A stretch of DNA of 64,000 nt, from contig NZ_JABZEE010000038.1 of NCBI RefSeq assembly GCF_013387495.1, positions 62,001 through 126,000 of the forward strand. The letters are read 5' to 3'. Every line of letters begins with the position of its first letter. Position 1 is the stretch's first letter. This DNA is from Streptomyces sp. PKU-EA00015 (lineage in GTDB: Bacteria; Actinomycetota; Actinomycetes; Streptomycetales; Streptomycetaceae). This document shows, in pieces, positions 15,478 through 23,909 of this stretch. The position numbers and the translations under genes were made by a program. The notes under the pieces are model-generated. The model was not told the origin of the DNA, made no database searches, and saw only the letters and a list, made by a program, of their open reading frames with translations.

Positions 15478-17031
15478 GTGACAACCTCTCAGTTGACGGC
15501 TCCAGACATACCGGGGGCGGCCCGACGGCAGGGTCGCCCCGGGATCGCTCTCGCGGTGATCGCGGCTCTCCAGCTCATGGTGGTCCTCGACACCACGATT
15601 GTGAACATCGCGCTCCCGCACATCCAAGGAGCGCTCGAGTTCACCACGACCCAGCTCTCATGGGTGGTGAACGCCTACACGCTCACCTTCGGCGGCCTGC
15701 TGCTGCTCGGTGGCAGGGCAGGTGACATCCTCGGCCGTCGCCGTGTCTTCGTCTCCGGCGTACTGCTGTTCACCGTCGCCTCGCTGTTGTGCGGAATCGC
15801 CCAGGAGCCGTGGCAGATGCTGGCCGCACGCGCCCTTCAGGGTGTGGGTGGCGCCATCGCCTCGCCGACCGCGCTCGCCCTCATCACCACCACCTTCCGG
15901 GAAGGCCCGGAACGCAACCGCGCGTTCGGCATCTTCGCGGCCGTGTCGGCCAGCGGCGCCGCCATCGGCCTGCTGGCGGGCGGCATGCTCACCGAGTGGC
16001 TCGACTGGCGCTGGGTGTTCTACGTGAACCTGCCCATCGGTGTCCTGATCGCGCTCCTCGCTCCCGTCTTCATCAATGAGTCCGAACGCCATTCCGGCCG
16101 GTTCGACGTCTCCGGCGCGCTCACCTCGACGGTGGGCATGGCGTCCCTGGTCTACGGCTTCATCCGGGCGTCCGAGGACGGCTGGCGCGACGGGCTGACC
16201 CTGGGCGCGTTCGGCGTGGCCGCCGCCCTGCTCACCGCGTTCGTCCTGATCGAGCGCAGGGCCAAGGAGCCGATCACGCCCCTGCGCATGTTCGCCGACC
16301 GCAACCGCTCGGGCACCTACCTGATCATGATGAGCCTCTCGGCTGCCATGTTCGGGATGTTCTTCTTCATCGTGCTCTTCGTCCAGAACGTCCTCGGATA
16401 CAGCCCCATCACCTCCGGACTGGCCTTCCTGCCGGTCACCGTGATGATCGTTACTGCCGCCGGGATCTCCTCGAAGCTGCTGCCCGTCCTCGGCCCCAAG
16501 CCCTTCCTCGTCGTGGGCGCCGTCCTCACCGGCGGCGGTATGGCGTGGCTGACCGCCATCAGCCCGGACACCTCCTACCTCGGAGGGATCCTGGGCCCCA
16601 TGCTGCTGTTCGGCTTCGGCATGGGTCTCGTCTTCGTCACCGCGACACTGACGGCCGTGTCGGGCGTGGCGCAGCACGAGTCGGGCGCTGCCTCAAGTCT
16701 GCTCAACGCGACGCAGATGGTCGGTGGTTCCCTCGGGCTGTCGATCCTCATGACCGTCTTCGGGACAGCCGGCCGGGCTGAGGGCGAGCGGCAGCTTCCG
16801 TCGTTCCTCGCCGAGTCGACTCCCGCCCAGAAGGAGGCGTTCGCCAAGACGCACGAGCTTCCGCCGCCGTGGGGGCCCCAGGTGCTCGCCGAGGGAATCT
16901 CCACTGCCTTCTGGGCCGGGGTGGGACTGGTCGGGCTCGCGGTACTCGCCGCGGTCGTCGTCATCCGGGTCCGCAAGAGCGACCTCGAAGCCCTGAGCGG
17001 CGCGGCCGGCCCGGGCGCGCACGCGGGCTAG
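15478..17031 (+). CDS. MFS drug efflux transporter, DHA2 family (14 transmembrane segments)
   Basis: 517 residues, inner-membrane proton-coupled drug exporter of the EmrB/QacA type. Signatures: LDTTIVNIALPHIQ in helix 1 (motif D1), GGRAGDILGRRRVF between helices 2 and 3 (motif A), ARALQGVGGAIASPTALALI (motif B), and GAAIGLLAGGMLTEWLDWRWVFYVNLPIG (motif C, antiporter motif). Hydrophobic segments continue to a final helix (AGVGLVGLAVLAAVVVI) and a short charged tail. GTG at 15478 is chosen because GGGGGA lies six bases upstream; an in-frame ATG at 15460 almost touches operator 2. Control by the divergent TetR is inferred from the operators. The drug is unknown. Confidence 0.93.
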   Translation: MTTSQLTAPDIPGAARRQGRPGIALAVIAALQLMVVLDTTIVNIALPHIQGALEFTTTQLSWVVNAYTLTFGGLLLLGGRAGDILGRRRVFVSGVLLFTVASLLCGIAQEPWQMLAARALQGVGGAIASPTALALITTTFREGPERNRAFGIFAAVSASGAAIGLLAGGMLTEWLDWRWVFYVNLPIGVLIALLAPVFINESERHSGRFDVSGALTSTVGMASLVYGFIRASEDGWRDGLTLGAFGVAAALLTAFVLIERRAKEPITPLRMFADRNRSGTYLIMMSLSAAMFGMFFFIVLFVQNVLGYSPITSGLAFLPVTVMIVTAAGISSKLLPVLGPKPFLVVGAVLTGGGMAWLTAISPDTSYLGGILGPMLLFGFGMGLVFVTATLTAVSGVAQHESGAASSLLNATQMVGGSLGLSILMTVFGTAGRAEGERQLPSFLAESTPAQKEAFAKTHELPPPWGPQVLAEGISTAFWAGVGLVGLAVLAAVVVIRVRKSDLEALSGAAGPGAHAG

Positions 17032-17062
17032 ACCCGGCCACCCGCACCGGTCCTGGTCGCCA

Positions 17063-17090
17063 GGTACGGGCCGTGTGGACGGCCGGTACC
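17063..17090. terminator. Hairpin terminator between MFS gene and ADP-ribosylglycohydrolase gene
   Basis: GGTACGGGCCGT (17063-17074) pairs with 17079-17090 with one internal mismatch and a four-base loop, between convergent stop codons at 17031 and 17112. Confidence 0.7.
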
Positions 17091-17111
17091 GACAGGTGCG
17101 ACCGGGTCCGG

Positions 17112-18020
17112 TCAGCCCGGCCCTTGGGGCAACCAGTCCGGAAGCGCTTCCGTCCGCTCCAGCCAGTGCGCGGGCGGCCGACCCGCCTTGCCCGCCGCGA
17201 CCACTCCGCAGGCGATCGCGCAGGTGGTGTCGACGTCCCCGCCGACCTGGGCGGTCGTCCAGAAGGTCTGCTCGAAGTCACCGAGGGACCTGGCAGCGGA
17301 CCAGAGCGCGAACGGCACGGTGTCATGGGCGCTGGTACGCCGACCGCTGCCGAGCACGGCCGCCACGGTGCCTGCGTCGTCGTAGTCGAGCATGTCCCGC
17401 GCCCGCCGCAGCCCCGCGCCGACAGCACTGCGGGGAACCAGAGCGATCACACCGTCCAGCAGCTCCGTCGGCTCCGGCGGTCCGCCCGGATGAGCGGCCA
17501 GCGCGGCGGCTGCCGCGACCGCCATGGCGCCGACGACCGCCTCGCGGTGCTGATGGGTGGTGTAGGAGGAGATCTCGGCCTGATGGGTCGCCTGCTCGGG
17601 ATCGTCCGCGTACCAGGCTCCGAGCGGAGCGATCCGCATCGCCGAGCCGTTGCCCCATGACCCCTGGCCCTTGAAGAGAGCGGCGGCGAGCTCCCGCCAG
17701 TCCCCTCCCTCCCTGATCAGCCGGAGCATCCGGTTGACGGCCGGGCCGTAACCGCGGTCGAAGTCGTGGTGTTCCGCGAACGAGCGGGCCAGTGCGTCCT
17801 GGTCCACGCGATGGTGCTCGGCGAGCACCGCCAGCACGGAGCAGGCCATTTCGGTGTCGTCGGTCCACTGCCAGACGGCGGGCGGCAGCTCGCACCGCTT
17901 CAGCAGGGGATAGTTGGAAGGTACGAAGAACTGGGAGCCCAGGGCGTCTCCCACAGACAGTCCGCGCAGGCTGTCCAGGGCGCGTGCGAAGCGCCGGTCG
18001 CGAGAGGAATCAGCGGTCAT
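17112..18020 (-). CDS. ADP-ribosylglycohydrolase family protein
   Basis: 302 residues, cytoplasmic. Family motifs are in order: SLRGLSVGDALGSQF (substrate loop near residue 18), WTDDTEMA (first metal site, T-D-D), HDFDRGYG, GNGSAMRIAPLGAWYADDP (the GNGSAMR loop near 123-129), and GGDVDTTCAIACGVVAA near the end (second D-x-D-T metal site). These match the ADP-ribosyl-hydrolase fold with two Mg ions, which cleaves ADP-ribose from proteins, nucleic acids or nitrogenase-type targets. The target here cannot be told. The start at 18020 lies 12 bases after the histidine phosphatase stop, so the two are co-transcribed. Confidence 0.92.
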   Translation of the reverse strand: MTADSSRDRRFARALDSLRGLSVGDALGSQFFVPSNYPLLKRCELPPAVWQWTDDTEMACSVLAVLAEHHRVDQDALARSFAEHHDFDRGYGPAVNRMLRLIREGGDWRELAAALFKGQGSWGNGSAMRIAPLGAWYADDPEQATHQAEISSYTTHQHREAVVGAMAVAAAAALAAHPGGPPEPTELLDGVIALVPRSAVGAGLRRARDMLDYDDAGTVAAVLGSGRRTSAHDTVPFALWSAARSLGDFEQTFWTTAQVGGDVDTTCAIACGVVAAGKAGRPPAHWLERTEALPDWLPQGPG

Positions 18021-18032
18021 CTTCCTGCCACT

Positions 18033-18692
18033 CTATCCGGTGGCCCCGTACGGCTCCGGAGTCCGCCAGCGCTCGAACGGGCGGTCCAGCGCGTAGCGCC
18101 CGTCCTCGCGCAGCTGCAGTATCCGGGTCTCCCCGTTGCCCGGATTGGAGAGTGACTCGAATTCCGCCACCGACCAGTGGAACCAGCGCATGCAGAACAG
18201 CCGCATGGTCAGCCCGTGGGTGACCAGCAGGACGTTGGGCGGATGGTCGGGCGCTTCGAAGCTGCGGTGCAGGCTCTCCAGGAACGCCCCGACACGGTCG
18301 TACACATCGGCACCGGACTCGCCTTGCGCGAAGCGGTAGAAGAAGTGGCCGTACGCGTCGCGGTACGCCTTCTGCAGCCGGACGTCCTCCCTGTCCTGCC
18401 AGTTGCCCCAGTCCTGCTCCCTGAGTCTCGGCTCCTCCCGGACCCGCACAAGCTCCGGGTCGAGTCCGAACGCCTGGAAGGTCTCGTGGGTCCGGCGGTA
18501 GGGAGAGACGTAGACGCTGACCCGCTCGCGACCGAAGAGCTCCAGAAGCCGCGCCCCGGTCTCCTCCGCCTGCGCCAGCCCGAGCGCCGTGAGGGGGAGC
18601 GCATGATCGGGCTCGCGCTCATAGACCGTGTCGTCGGCGTTGCCCACCGATTCTCCGTGCCGGACAAGGACGATGCGTCGCGGTCGTGCCAT
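18033..18692 (-). CDS. Histidine phosphatase family protein
   Basis: 219 residues. The phosphohistidine motif RHGESVGN sits at residues 11-18 (catalytic His with RHG), a second Arg at SPYRRTHETF, the acid at DWGNWQDRED region, and the last catalytic His in VLLVTHGLTMRLFCMRW. This is the phosphoglycerate-mutase-like fold; the substrate is undetermined. ATG at 18692. First gene of a two-gene leftward operon with the ADP-ribosylglycohydrolase. A short distance upstream lies the ABC-F scar, which reads the same way. Confidence 0.9.
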   Translation of the reverse strand: MARPRRIVLVRHGESVGNADDTVYEREPDHALPLTALGLAQAEETGARLLELFGRERVSVYVSPYRRTHETFQAFGLDPELVRVREEPRLREQDWGNWQDREDVRLQKAYRDAYGHFFYRFAQGESGADVYDRVGAFLESLHRSFEAPDHPPNVLLVTHGLTMRLFCMRWFHWSVAEFESLSNPGNGETRILQLREDGRYALDRPFERWRTPEPYGATG

Positions 18693-18714
18693 GGGACGAC
18701 CCTAGGCCCGCCCG

Positions 18715-18972
18715 TCAGCGGCCGAGGAGCCGGCCCGAGTCCGTCCGGCGTATCCGCCCGTCGAAGCGCCGCAGCTGCCGGTCGTTGGGACACCACGACC
18801 AGCGCCCGGACCACTGGGCCGGCGCCTCTTCCAGCTTTTCGACCAGGCCGAGGGCCAGATGGCTGGCCGACTCGTCGAGCAGTAGAAGGCGAACGGTCAG
18901 CGATGCACCGTCCAGTGACAACCGGTCGCCGCGGGCCACGGTCACGTCGCGCAAGGAAATCTGAGTCGGCAA
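18715..18972 (-). pseudogene. Deletion remnant of an ABC-F ATPase gene
   Basis: 85 codons joining the two ends of an ABC-F protein (cytoplasmic twin-ATPase protecting ribosomes from antibiotics or acting in resistance; usually about 530 residues). The start, TTG at 18972 with GGGGG upstream, reads ISLRDVTVARGDRLSLDGASLTV, the standard first strands. It then jumps directly to LLLLDESASHLALGLVEKLEE, the Walker B region of the second ATPase (normally LLLLDEPTNHL). Walker A, the linker and the first cassette are missing: an in-frame internal loss of roughly 430 codons. Past the junction, compensating single-base shifts turn the expected VVVSHDR into WSWCPNDR. The divergent TetR gene and the intergenic repeat remain intact. 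Confidence 0.8.
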
Positions 18973-19011
18973 GAGAACCCCCGTGAAGAAGCGGCAGGAC
19001 GCCGCATCGAC

Positions 19012-19033
19012 TAATGCAACCCTTGTCGCATTA
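19012..19033. promoter_or_regulatory. Imperfect 22-bp inverted repeat between TetR gene and ABC-F remnant
   Basis: Outer arms TAATGC and GCATTA with inner CAA-CCC-TTG; one mismatched pair. It lies 39 bases before the ABC-F start and 47 before the TetR start, as expected for a TetR operator serving both divergent genes. Confidence 0.55.
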
Positions 19034-19080
19034 CGGAGATTGTGCCACGATGGAGACAGCTAACGCAACAGGAGTAGCAA

Positions 19081-19746
19081 TTGAAGGACAAGACACCGGC
19101 CCCGGGCACCCAGCGTCCCGGCGGCCGCACTGCCAGGACCAGGGCGGCCGTCCGGGATGCCGTCCTGACCGGTCTCGGCGAGCACGGCTACCCGGGCCTC
19201 ACCGTCGAATACGTCGCCGAGCATTCGGGAGTGCACAAGACGACGCTCTATCGCCGGTGGGGAGGCGTCGAAGGGCTGGTGGCCGATGCGCTCGACCTCG
19301 CCGGGGAGGACAGTTGGACCCCGCCCGACACGGGCAGCCTGGAAGGAGATCTGAATGCGCTGGCACGGGAGGTCGCCGAATCCTTCGACGACCCCGCAGC
19401 GGGGGCAGCGCCTGCCGCGTTCATAGCGGCGGCCTTCCAGTCCCGGCGCGCGGCCGACGCCCTGCGCGCTTTCTACACGGAGCGATTCAGACGTTCGGCG
19501 GCCGTCGTCGAGAGAGCGGTCGCCCGGGGTGAGGCACCTGCGGACACAGATGCGGGCGAGGTCGTGCGCGCCGTGTCCGCACCGCTGTTCTTCCGGCTCT
19601 TCATCACTCGCGAGCCGGTCGACCGGGCTCTCGCCGACCGGTCGGCCGCAGCGGCGATCGCGGCACTTCGCGCCGGTGTCTTCTCGGCACGCCGATCGAC
19701 GCAGGCATCGGCATCCACCGAAGCGCCGACAGATGCCGGAGCCTGA
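19081..19746 (+). CDS. TetR family regulator (partner ABC-F gene lost)
   Basis: 221 residues. The N-terminal HTH is complete: RAAVRDAVLTGLGEHGYPGLTVEYVAEHSGVHKTTLYRRWGGVEGL (recognition helix VHKTTLYRRW, about residues 50-60), followed by a TetR C-terminal domain with a small-residue-rich tail. TTG start at 19081 with AGGAG six bases upstream; no better start. It faces the ABC-F scar across the 22-bp inverted repeat, so its original target was probably that resistance gene. It is intact, so it either has other targets or is a relic not yet decayed. Its stop TGA directly abuts the opposing TCA stop of the next gene. Confidence 0.9.
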   Translation: MKDKTPAPGTQRPGGRTARTRAAVRDAVLTGLGEHGYPGLTVEYVAEHSGVHKTTLYRRWGGVEGLVADALDLAGEDSWTPPDTGSLEGDLNALAREVAESFDDPAAGAAPAAFIAAAFQSRRAADALRAFYTERFRRSAAVVERAVARGEAPADTDAGEVVRAVSAPLFFRLFITREPVDRALADRSAAAAIAALRAGVFSARRSTQASASTEAPTDAGA

Positions 19747-20352
19747 TCAGACGGTCCAGGACCGCTCCAGGTCCACGACGTCCCCGGCCAGTGCGGAGAC
19801 GTCGGCCTCGGTCTGTGCGCGCAGGAGCAGCCGCTCGATGCGCTCCCTGCGGTACTTGCCGTGCTCCGCTGCGGCCAACCACATGGACAGCACCAGAAAT
19901 TCGTTCTTCGGCGCCTCGCCGAACAGCCCCCGCACCATCCCCGGTGACCCGGCCATCGCGGGATTCCACACCTTCTCCTGCATGAGCGAGAAGTGCTCGA
20001 CCCGGTCCTCGCGGACACGGCAGTGCGCGACCCGTACCACGTCCGCGTCCGTGAAGCGCGGCTCGAAGCCTGTCTTCACGTCGAAGCGGTAGTCGAACAG
20101 CTTGGCCTGGATGTCCTTGTACGTGCCCGACTGCCCGGCCGCCAGCCGGTCGTGGGACCGCGCCATGAACGAGTCGTAGAAGGGGCGGCTCTCCCAGAAG
20201 GCGAACACATGGGCAACGTTGGGCCGTATCCGGCTCCAACCGCCGCCCTGCCCCCGGAATCCCGGCTCACCCAGCAGCCCCGCCCATTTCCGCTGTCCCC
20301 GCTCGAACCCTCGACGGTCCACCACGGTGCAGCGAATCCACTTGACCAGCAC
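19747..20352 (-). CDS. DUF4937 (YdbC-like) domain protein
   Basis: 201 residues, unknown function. The N-terminal half (MLVKWIRCTVVDRRGFERGQRKWAGLLGEPGFRGQGGGW...VAHVFAFWESRPFYDSFMARSHD) looks like a dimeric alpha/beta-barrel (antibiotic-monooxygenase-like) unit: strand, helix, then the W...F/H pattern. A second similar unit follows (VVRVAHCRVREDRVEHFSLMQEKVWNPAM...LVLSMWL), so the protein is probably a two-unit barrel. No cofactor motif is visible. GTG at 20352 is the best start although its ribosome binding site is weak. Convergent with the TetR gene: the two stop codons share the palindrome TGATCA. Confidence 0.8.
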   Translation of the reverse strand: MLVKWIRCTVVDRRGFERGQRKWAGLLGEPGFRGQGGGWSRIRPNVAHVFAFWESRPFYDSFMARSHDRLAAGQSGTYKDIQAKLFDYRFDVKTGFEPRFTDADVVRVAHCRVREDRVEHFSLMQEKVWNPAMAGSPGMVRGLFGEAPKNEFLVLSMWLAAAEHGKYRRERIERLLLRAQTEADVSALAGDVVDLERSWTV

Positions 20353-20651
20353 CGCGCCATCGTACGGCCCGGATCAGGAGGCCGTTCCCTGTCGACAGGA
20401 GTACGTCCGCCCGTGCGACAGTGCGCTGGTCATGCACCAGGCCGCCATATTCCGTACCGTGCGCCCGCACCGCCCCGACACAATGATCACCATGACAGCC
20501 GCCGCCGTCCGGGGCTCCTTCGGGGACGTGCAGTTCACCTCGGGACCCGCGGCAGCGAGCTGTTCGTCAGTGCCGCCTCGCCGCATCCCCCACTGAGCGA
20601 CTACGGTCAACACCCGTAGGAGCGACGGACGTTACGGGGAGGAGAGATCCG
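20353..20651. other. Intergenic region between DUF4937 and terD genes
   Basis: 299 bases between divergent starts. It must hold two promoters; none could be assigned with confidence. Small open frames present here lack codon bias. Confidence 0.4.
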
Positions 20652-21170
20652 GTGAGCAGCATCAGCAAGGGGGTCCGGAAGGCCGAGGTGGCACTCAAGT
20701 GGGATCCGAGTCCGATGGGCGAGCCGCCCCACGACCTCGACCTGGTGGCCGCGACGTACCGGGCCGATGCCACAGGTGAGCCGGCGTACGTCGTCCATTT
20801 CGACAGCAGGTCACCGGACGGGACGATCATCCTGGCCAGGGACAGCAAGACGGGCCAGGGGTTCGGCTCCGACGAGGTGATGACGCTGGAGTTCGACCGG
20901 CTGGCGCCGGTGTACGAGCGTGTCGTCGTGGGGGTCGTCATCCAGCAGCGCGCAGGCCGGAAGGTGTTCGGCGACGTCGCCAACACCCGGGTGCGGGTCC
21001 TTGAAGGCCATGAGGAGCTGGCGGCGTGCGACTTCGCCGCGGTCGCGCAGTCCACGGCGGCCGTCGTCTGCGAGTTCACCCGCGGTGCGGCCGGGAGCTG
21101 GCAGTTCCACAACTCGGTGCGCGGTTTCGACACGGACCCGCAGTCCTTCATCGGCCTGATGAGCGGCTGA
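20652..21170 (+). CDS. TerD family protein
   Basis: 172 residues, cytoplasmic calcium-binding TerD-like protein (tellurite/stress resistance family, expanded in streptomycetes). It begins SSISKGVRKAEVALKWDPSP and shows the conserved DLDLVAATY, then VVHFDSRSPDGTIILARDSKTGQG with the Asp-rich Ca-binding loop, GSDEVMTLEFDRL, and NTRVRVLEGHEELAACDF. GTG at 20652 has GGGGAGGAGAG upstream. Single gene with a hairpin terminator 50 bases past the stop. Role in stress or differentiation is inferred from the family. Confidence 0.92.
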   Translation: MSSISKGVRKAEVALKWDPSPMGEPPHDLDLVAATYRADATGEPAYVVHFDSRSPDGTIILARDSKTGQGFGSDEVMTLEFDRLAPVYERVVVGVVIQQRAGRKVFGDVANTRVRVLEGHEELAACDFAAVAQSTAAVVCEFTRGAAGSWQFHNSVRGFDTDPQSFIGLMSG

Positions 21171-21219
21171 CGGCGGGTCCCGTCGCCGCCCGAGCCGGGT
21201 CAAGCCGCGGACATACGGA

Positions 21220-21251
21220 GGCGGGGAGACCTCCTGGGAGATCTCCCCGCC
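21220..21251 (+). terminator. Hairpin terminator after terD
   Basis: GGCGGGGAGA (21220-21229) pairs with TCTCCCCGCC (21242-21251) with a 12-base loop, 50 bases after the terD stop. Confidence 0.8.
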
Positions 21252-21623
21252 CTCAGCGGATCGGCTGATCCGACTGCCCGTCGTGTCACACCGGCCGTAT
21301 CACGGCGCGTGTCGTACCGGCCGCGTACTGGCGCAAAACACTGATTCCATGGCTGTCGTGTTGCTGCGACAGCGGCTGCGCTTACCCCTCCGCACTTGGG
21401 CTGCGCGTTGTTTTCGGAAGCTCAAGGCTGACGGCCTGCGTGCCGGTCGTGCTTGACGCGGCCGCATACGAGACCTACCCACTGGCCGGCCGGACGGTAG
21501 GGCACCGCAGGTGCGTTGATCTTCCGGGCAGCGGCCAAGCGCCGCCGCAGACGGTGCGGGCGGCCTGATGCGTTCGGGGCTGCCTTGCTGGCGTACCCGT
21601 CATCACGACACCGGAGATCATCA
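21252..21623. other. Gene-free stretch upstream of the nucleotidyltransferase gene
   Basis: 372 bases without a supported gene. Codon patterns are mixed, TTA triplets occur, and no known RNA or repeat was recognised. It marks the left border of an accessory patch. Confidence 0.4.
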
Positions 21624-22361
21624 ATGACTGCTCAGAACCCCCTCACCTACCACGCGTTTGTCGAACTCGCCGCCGCTGATTCATCTGTCGTCGGCCTTGT
21701 CCTCGAGGGATCCCGAGCGCACGAGGGCATGGCCACCGAGCACTCCGACCACGACCTGTACGTCGTTCTCGACGATGGCGCGACGACAGGCCTCACGCGG
21801 TTCGCAGGTCACCGCACCGCAGAACTCGACCTCGTCATCCTCTCCCTCGACGAGTTCAGCGCCGCCGGAATGCCCGGCTTCGAGCGGTACGCCCTCGCCC
21901 GTGCCCGGGTCGTGTGCGACCGGCTCGACGGAGTCATCACGCAGATCCTGGCCAGCAAGGCAGAGCTCGACGCCGATGAAGCCCTCCGGCAGGCGGGCGA
22001 ATGGCTCGATGCCTACGCCAATTCCCTCTACCGCTCAGTCAAGAACTACCGCGACGGACATGCGCTCGCGGCCCGACTCGACGCCGCCGACAGCATCCGA
22101 TTCCTGCTCGAGTTCCTCTTCGCCCTAGACCGTCGTCCCCGCCCCTACAACAAGTATCTGGAATGGGAGCTTGCCCGATTCCCGCTGCCCGGCTGGGACA
22201 CCGCCTTGCTGCTCGATGCTGCGGAACGCATCTCAGGAACGGGCGACGTGTCCACACAGCGTCGTCTCTTCGCCCAGGTCGAAGCAGTGGCCCGGCGGGC
22301 CGGGCACGGCACGGTGCTGGACTCATGGGGTGAGGACTTGGTCCTGATGCGACCGCAGTAG
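21624..22361 (+). CDS. Nucleotidyltransferase domain protein (aminoglycoside-adenylyltransferase-like fold)
   Basis: 245 residues. The nucleotidyltransferase core is at residues ~22-50: LEGSRAHEGMATEHSDHDLYVVL, with GSR followed by two metal-binding acids in S-D-H-D, and a third acid in the strand ELDLVILSL (near 75). The C-terminal two-thirds are helical (LYRSVKNYRDGHALAARLDAADSIRFLLEFLFAL...RPRPYNKYLEWEL), like the substrate-holding domain in ANT/kanamycin-type or toxin-like MNT/HEPN systems. The substrate is unknown. ATG at 21624 with GGAG eight bases upstream. It stands alone at the start of a poorly conserved patch, with decayed integrase-like sequence next to it. Confidence 0.82.
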   Translation: MTAQNPLTYHAFVELAAADSSVVGLVLEGSRAHEGMATEHSDHDLYVVLDDGATTGLTRFAGHRTAELDLVILSLDEFSAAGMPGFERYALARARVVCDRLDGVITQILASKAELDADEALRQAGEWLDAYANSLYRSVKNYRDGHALAARLDAADSIRFLLEFLFALDRRPRPYNKYLEWELARFPLPGWDTALLLDAAERISGTGDVSTQRRLFAQVEAVARRAGHGTVLDSWGEDLVLMRPQ

Positions 22362-22431
22362 GAGCGCTCCACTGGAGCTCCCACACGGCCACATTGGCCG
22401 CCGCCGACTGACGGGGCCTGTCTGCGGGGGA

Positions 22432-22911
22432 TCAGCTGTCGTTGCGACGGCTGGCGATGTAGCCGGTCCAGTTGCGCTTGACGAAGTTCGCCCAGTCCGT
22501 CGCGTTGTCGATGATGGTCCCTGTGAGGACGGCGAGGATTGAGGCCGGAACGTCGGCCGCCAGCGCGAGACGGGTGGCGTTGCGGCCGGCAAGGCTGCCC
22601 AGTCCAAGTCGCCTGATCTTCAGGTAGATGTACCGCGACTGGATCGCGCGGCTGCGTTCAGACCGGCGAACAGCCATGGGGTGGTGCCGGCGGCATGGTT
22701 GGTCCCAGGCGGACTGGGCGTGCTCAAGGTGCTTCAGGACCAGTTGAGCCAGCCGCGGAGGCAGCTGCAAGTGGGTTCCATCGAGCTTCAGCAGGACCGT
22801 TGCTTCTTGAACGGCAACGTCATTGGTGGTCAGTTCGAGGATGCGCGTGAGCTGCAATCCCATGAGAAGGACGAGGCTGCCGATGACACCAAACAGCTGT
22901 CCGGCTGCTTG
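22432..22911 (-). pseudogene. Broken C-terminal part of a tyrosine-recombinase-like protein
   Basis: Reading leftward, GQLFGVIGSLVLLMGLQLTRILELTTNDV is a helix-strand segment seen in streptomycete integrase-like proteins. It is followed by LPPRLAQLVLKHL. The next expected segment, a WLFPG-like turn, appears only in another frame (PWLFAGL, near 22670), after which YLKIRRLGLGSLAGRNATRLALAADVPASILAVLTG and WANFVKRNWTGYIA resume in the first frame. Two frameshifts and a missing N-terminus make it non-functional. The usual catalytic R-H-R-Y set cannot be located, so the family call is by pattern only. Confidence 0.5.
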
Positions 22912-23064
22912 CCGGGGATCTCGAGTCCGACCGTGTGCGCGGCGAGCGCGGCGTGGTACGCCTCGTGAGCGCGGCGCAGTGCCGCGGCGGGGGGGTCGGC
23001 GATGCCGGTGAAGATGTGCAGTCCGCGCCGGTCGGGGTCGGTGCTGTCGTGTATTAGGGGCCGG
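22912..23064 (-). other. Degenerate coding-like stretch
   Basis: In one minus-strand frame (part of an ORF from 23189) the segment RRGLHIFTGIADPPAAALRRAHEAY then HAALAAHTVGLEIPGKQPD has normal GC-rich codon use but no start, and collapses at about 22900. It looks like the tail of a lost gene rather than a functional one. Family not recognised. Confidence 0.35.
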
Positions 23065-23706
23065 TCAGCCTGGCTGCGGGCAAGCGGCCCTGCTCCACGT
23101 CCGCCCTGGGATGCGGATATCCAGGATGTCGCCGACGGCCTGCCACACCACGCCGCGCAAACCACCCTCCTGCGCGTCGAGAAGGTCATGCCACTGCGGG
23201 ACGGTGTAGCCCTCCGGGCAGGTCGCCCCGGCGGCTTTCAGGCCCTCGCCCAGGGCGGCCAGCTTGCTGCCTTCTACCGCATGCGGGCGGTCCGTCAGAT
23301 CGTCGCCGAAGTTGTTCAGGTACACGTTGCCGTCGCCGGGCGCGTAGACGAGATAGCTCGGGTTGACCGCTACATTCGCGTTGAGGCAGATCAGCTCCTC
23401 CCCGGCCGCGGGGGTCATCTTGTCCTCGTCCTCGAAGAACCATTCGCACCAGGTGCACGACCCTCGGTCTTCCAGAACGTATGCCCACTCACCAGACGTG
23501 CCGTACATGCAGGGTGCGTCCCCTGTCGGGTGGAAGCCCCGGTACGGCGTAGCGCTCGATATCTCCTCATCGTCCGCGCCCAGCCGGAGCAGCAGATCCC
23601 GGACAGGGACCCCGCGCATCGCGGTCATGGAGATCCCGCCGAGCATCCCATCAGCCGCCGGCTTGTCGAATGTGTGCTGCCCGATCCACTTCAAGCCTTC
23701 CGCCAC
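23065..23706 (-). CDS. Hypothetical protein (possibly DUF6461-like)
   Basis: 213 residues. Segments MTAMRGVPVRDLLLRLGADDEEI, GTSGEWAYVLED, and WHDLLDAQEGGLRGVVWQAVGDILDIRIPG suggest an alpha/beta domain of the kind found in large streptomycete families of unknown role (DUF6461 type, resemblance only). Three cysteines lie in GSCTWCEWF and one in ATCPEGY. GTG at 23706 has GAGGAGGT eight bases upstream, which supports translation. It overlaps by 16 bases the end of an upstream small frame. Immediately downstream are decayed frames, so this may be the last intact gene of an eroding block. Nothing points to a specific function. Confidence 0.5.
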   Translation of the reverse strand: MAEGLKWIGQHTFDKPAADGMLGGISMTAMRGVPVRDLLLRLGADDEEISSATPYRGFHPTGDAPCMYGTSGEWAYVLEDRGSCTWCEWFFEDEDKMTPAAGEELICLNANVAVNPSYLVYAPGDGNVYLNNFGDDLTDRPHAVEGSKLAALGEGLKAAGATCPEGYTVPQWHDLLDAQEGGLRGVVWQAVGDILDIRIPGRTWSRAACPQPG

Positions 23707-23909
23707 TGCGCTGCACCTCCTCGGTGTCGTTGGGTGCCGACCGTCATGATGCCCCGGCTTTCGGCCCGAGGCCGGGCGCTGTAAAAGTCGCTGGGAATCC
23801 GCGCTGCATCGGTGACCTGGATCGCGCTCTCTGGCGTCAGCTCGCCGACCCCCTCTGTCAGGTGTGCGAGCACGATGGCGCGTGCCGCCTCCGCCTTGGC
23901 CTCTTTCAT
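23691..23909 (-). CDS. Possible 72-residue protein, uncertain
   Basis: Begins MKEAKAEAARAIVLAHLTEGVGELTPESAIQVTDAAR, helix-prone with regular codon use, and the same frame continues upstream without a start (…QYDPPPRLD), so it may be a fragment of a longer, truncated gene. No ribosome binding site precedes the ATG. It overlaps the start of the next gene by 16 bases, as in a coupled pair. No family recognised. Confidence 0.3.
   Translation of the reverse strand: MKEAKAEAARAIVLAHLTEGVGELTPESAIQVTDAARIPSDFYSARPRAESRGIMTVGTQRHRGGAAQWRKA

Noticed and set aside
21349..21456. 35-codon frame containing a TTA codon, possible bldA-dependent gene
   Set aside because: No upstream ribosome binding site and no recognisable protein; likely random.
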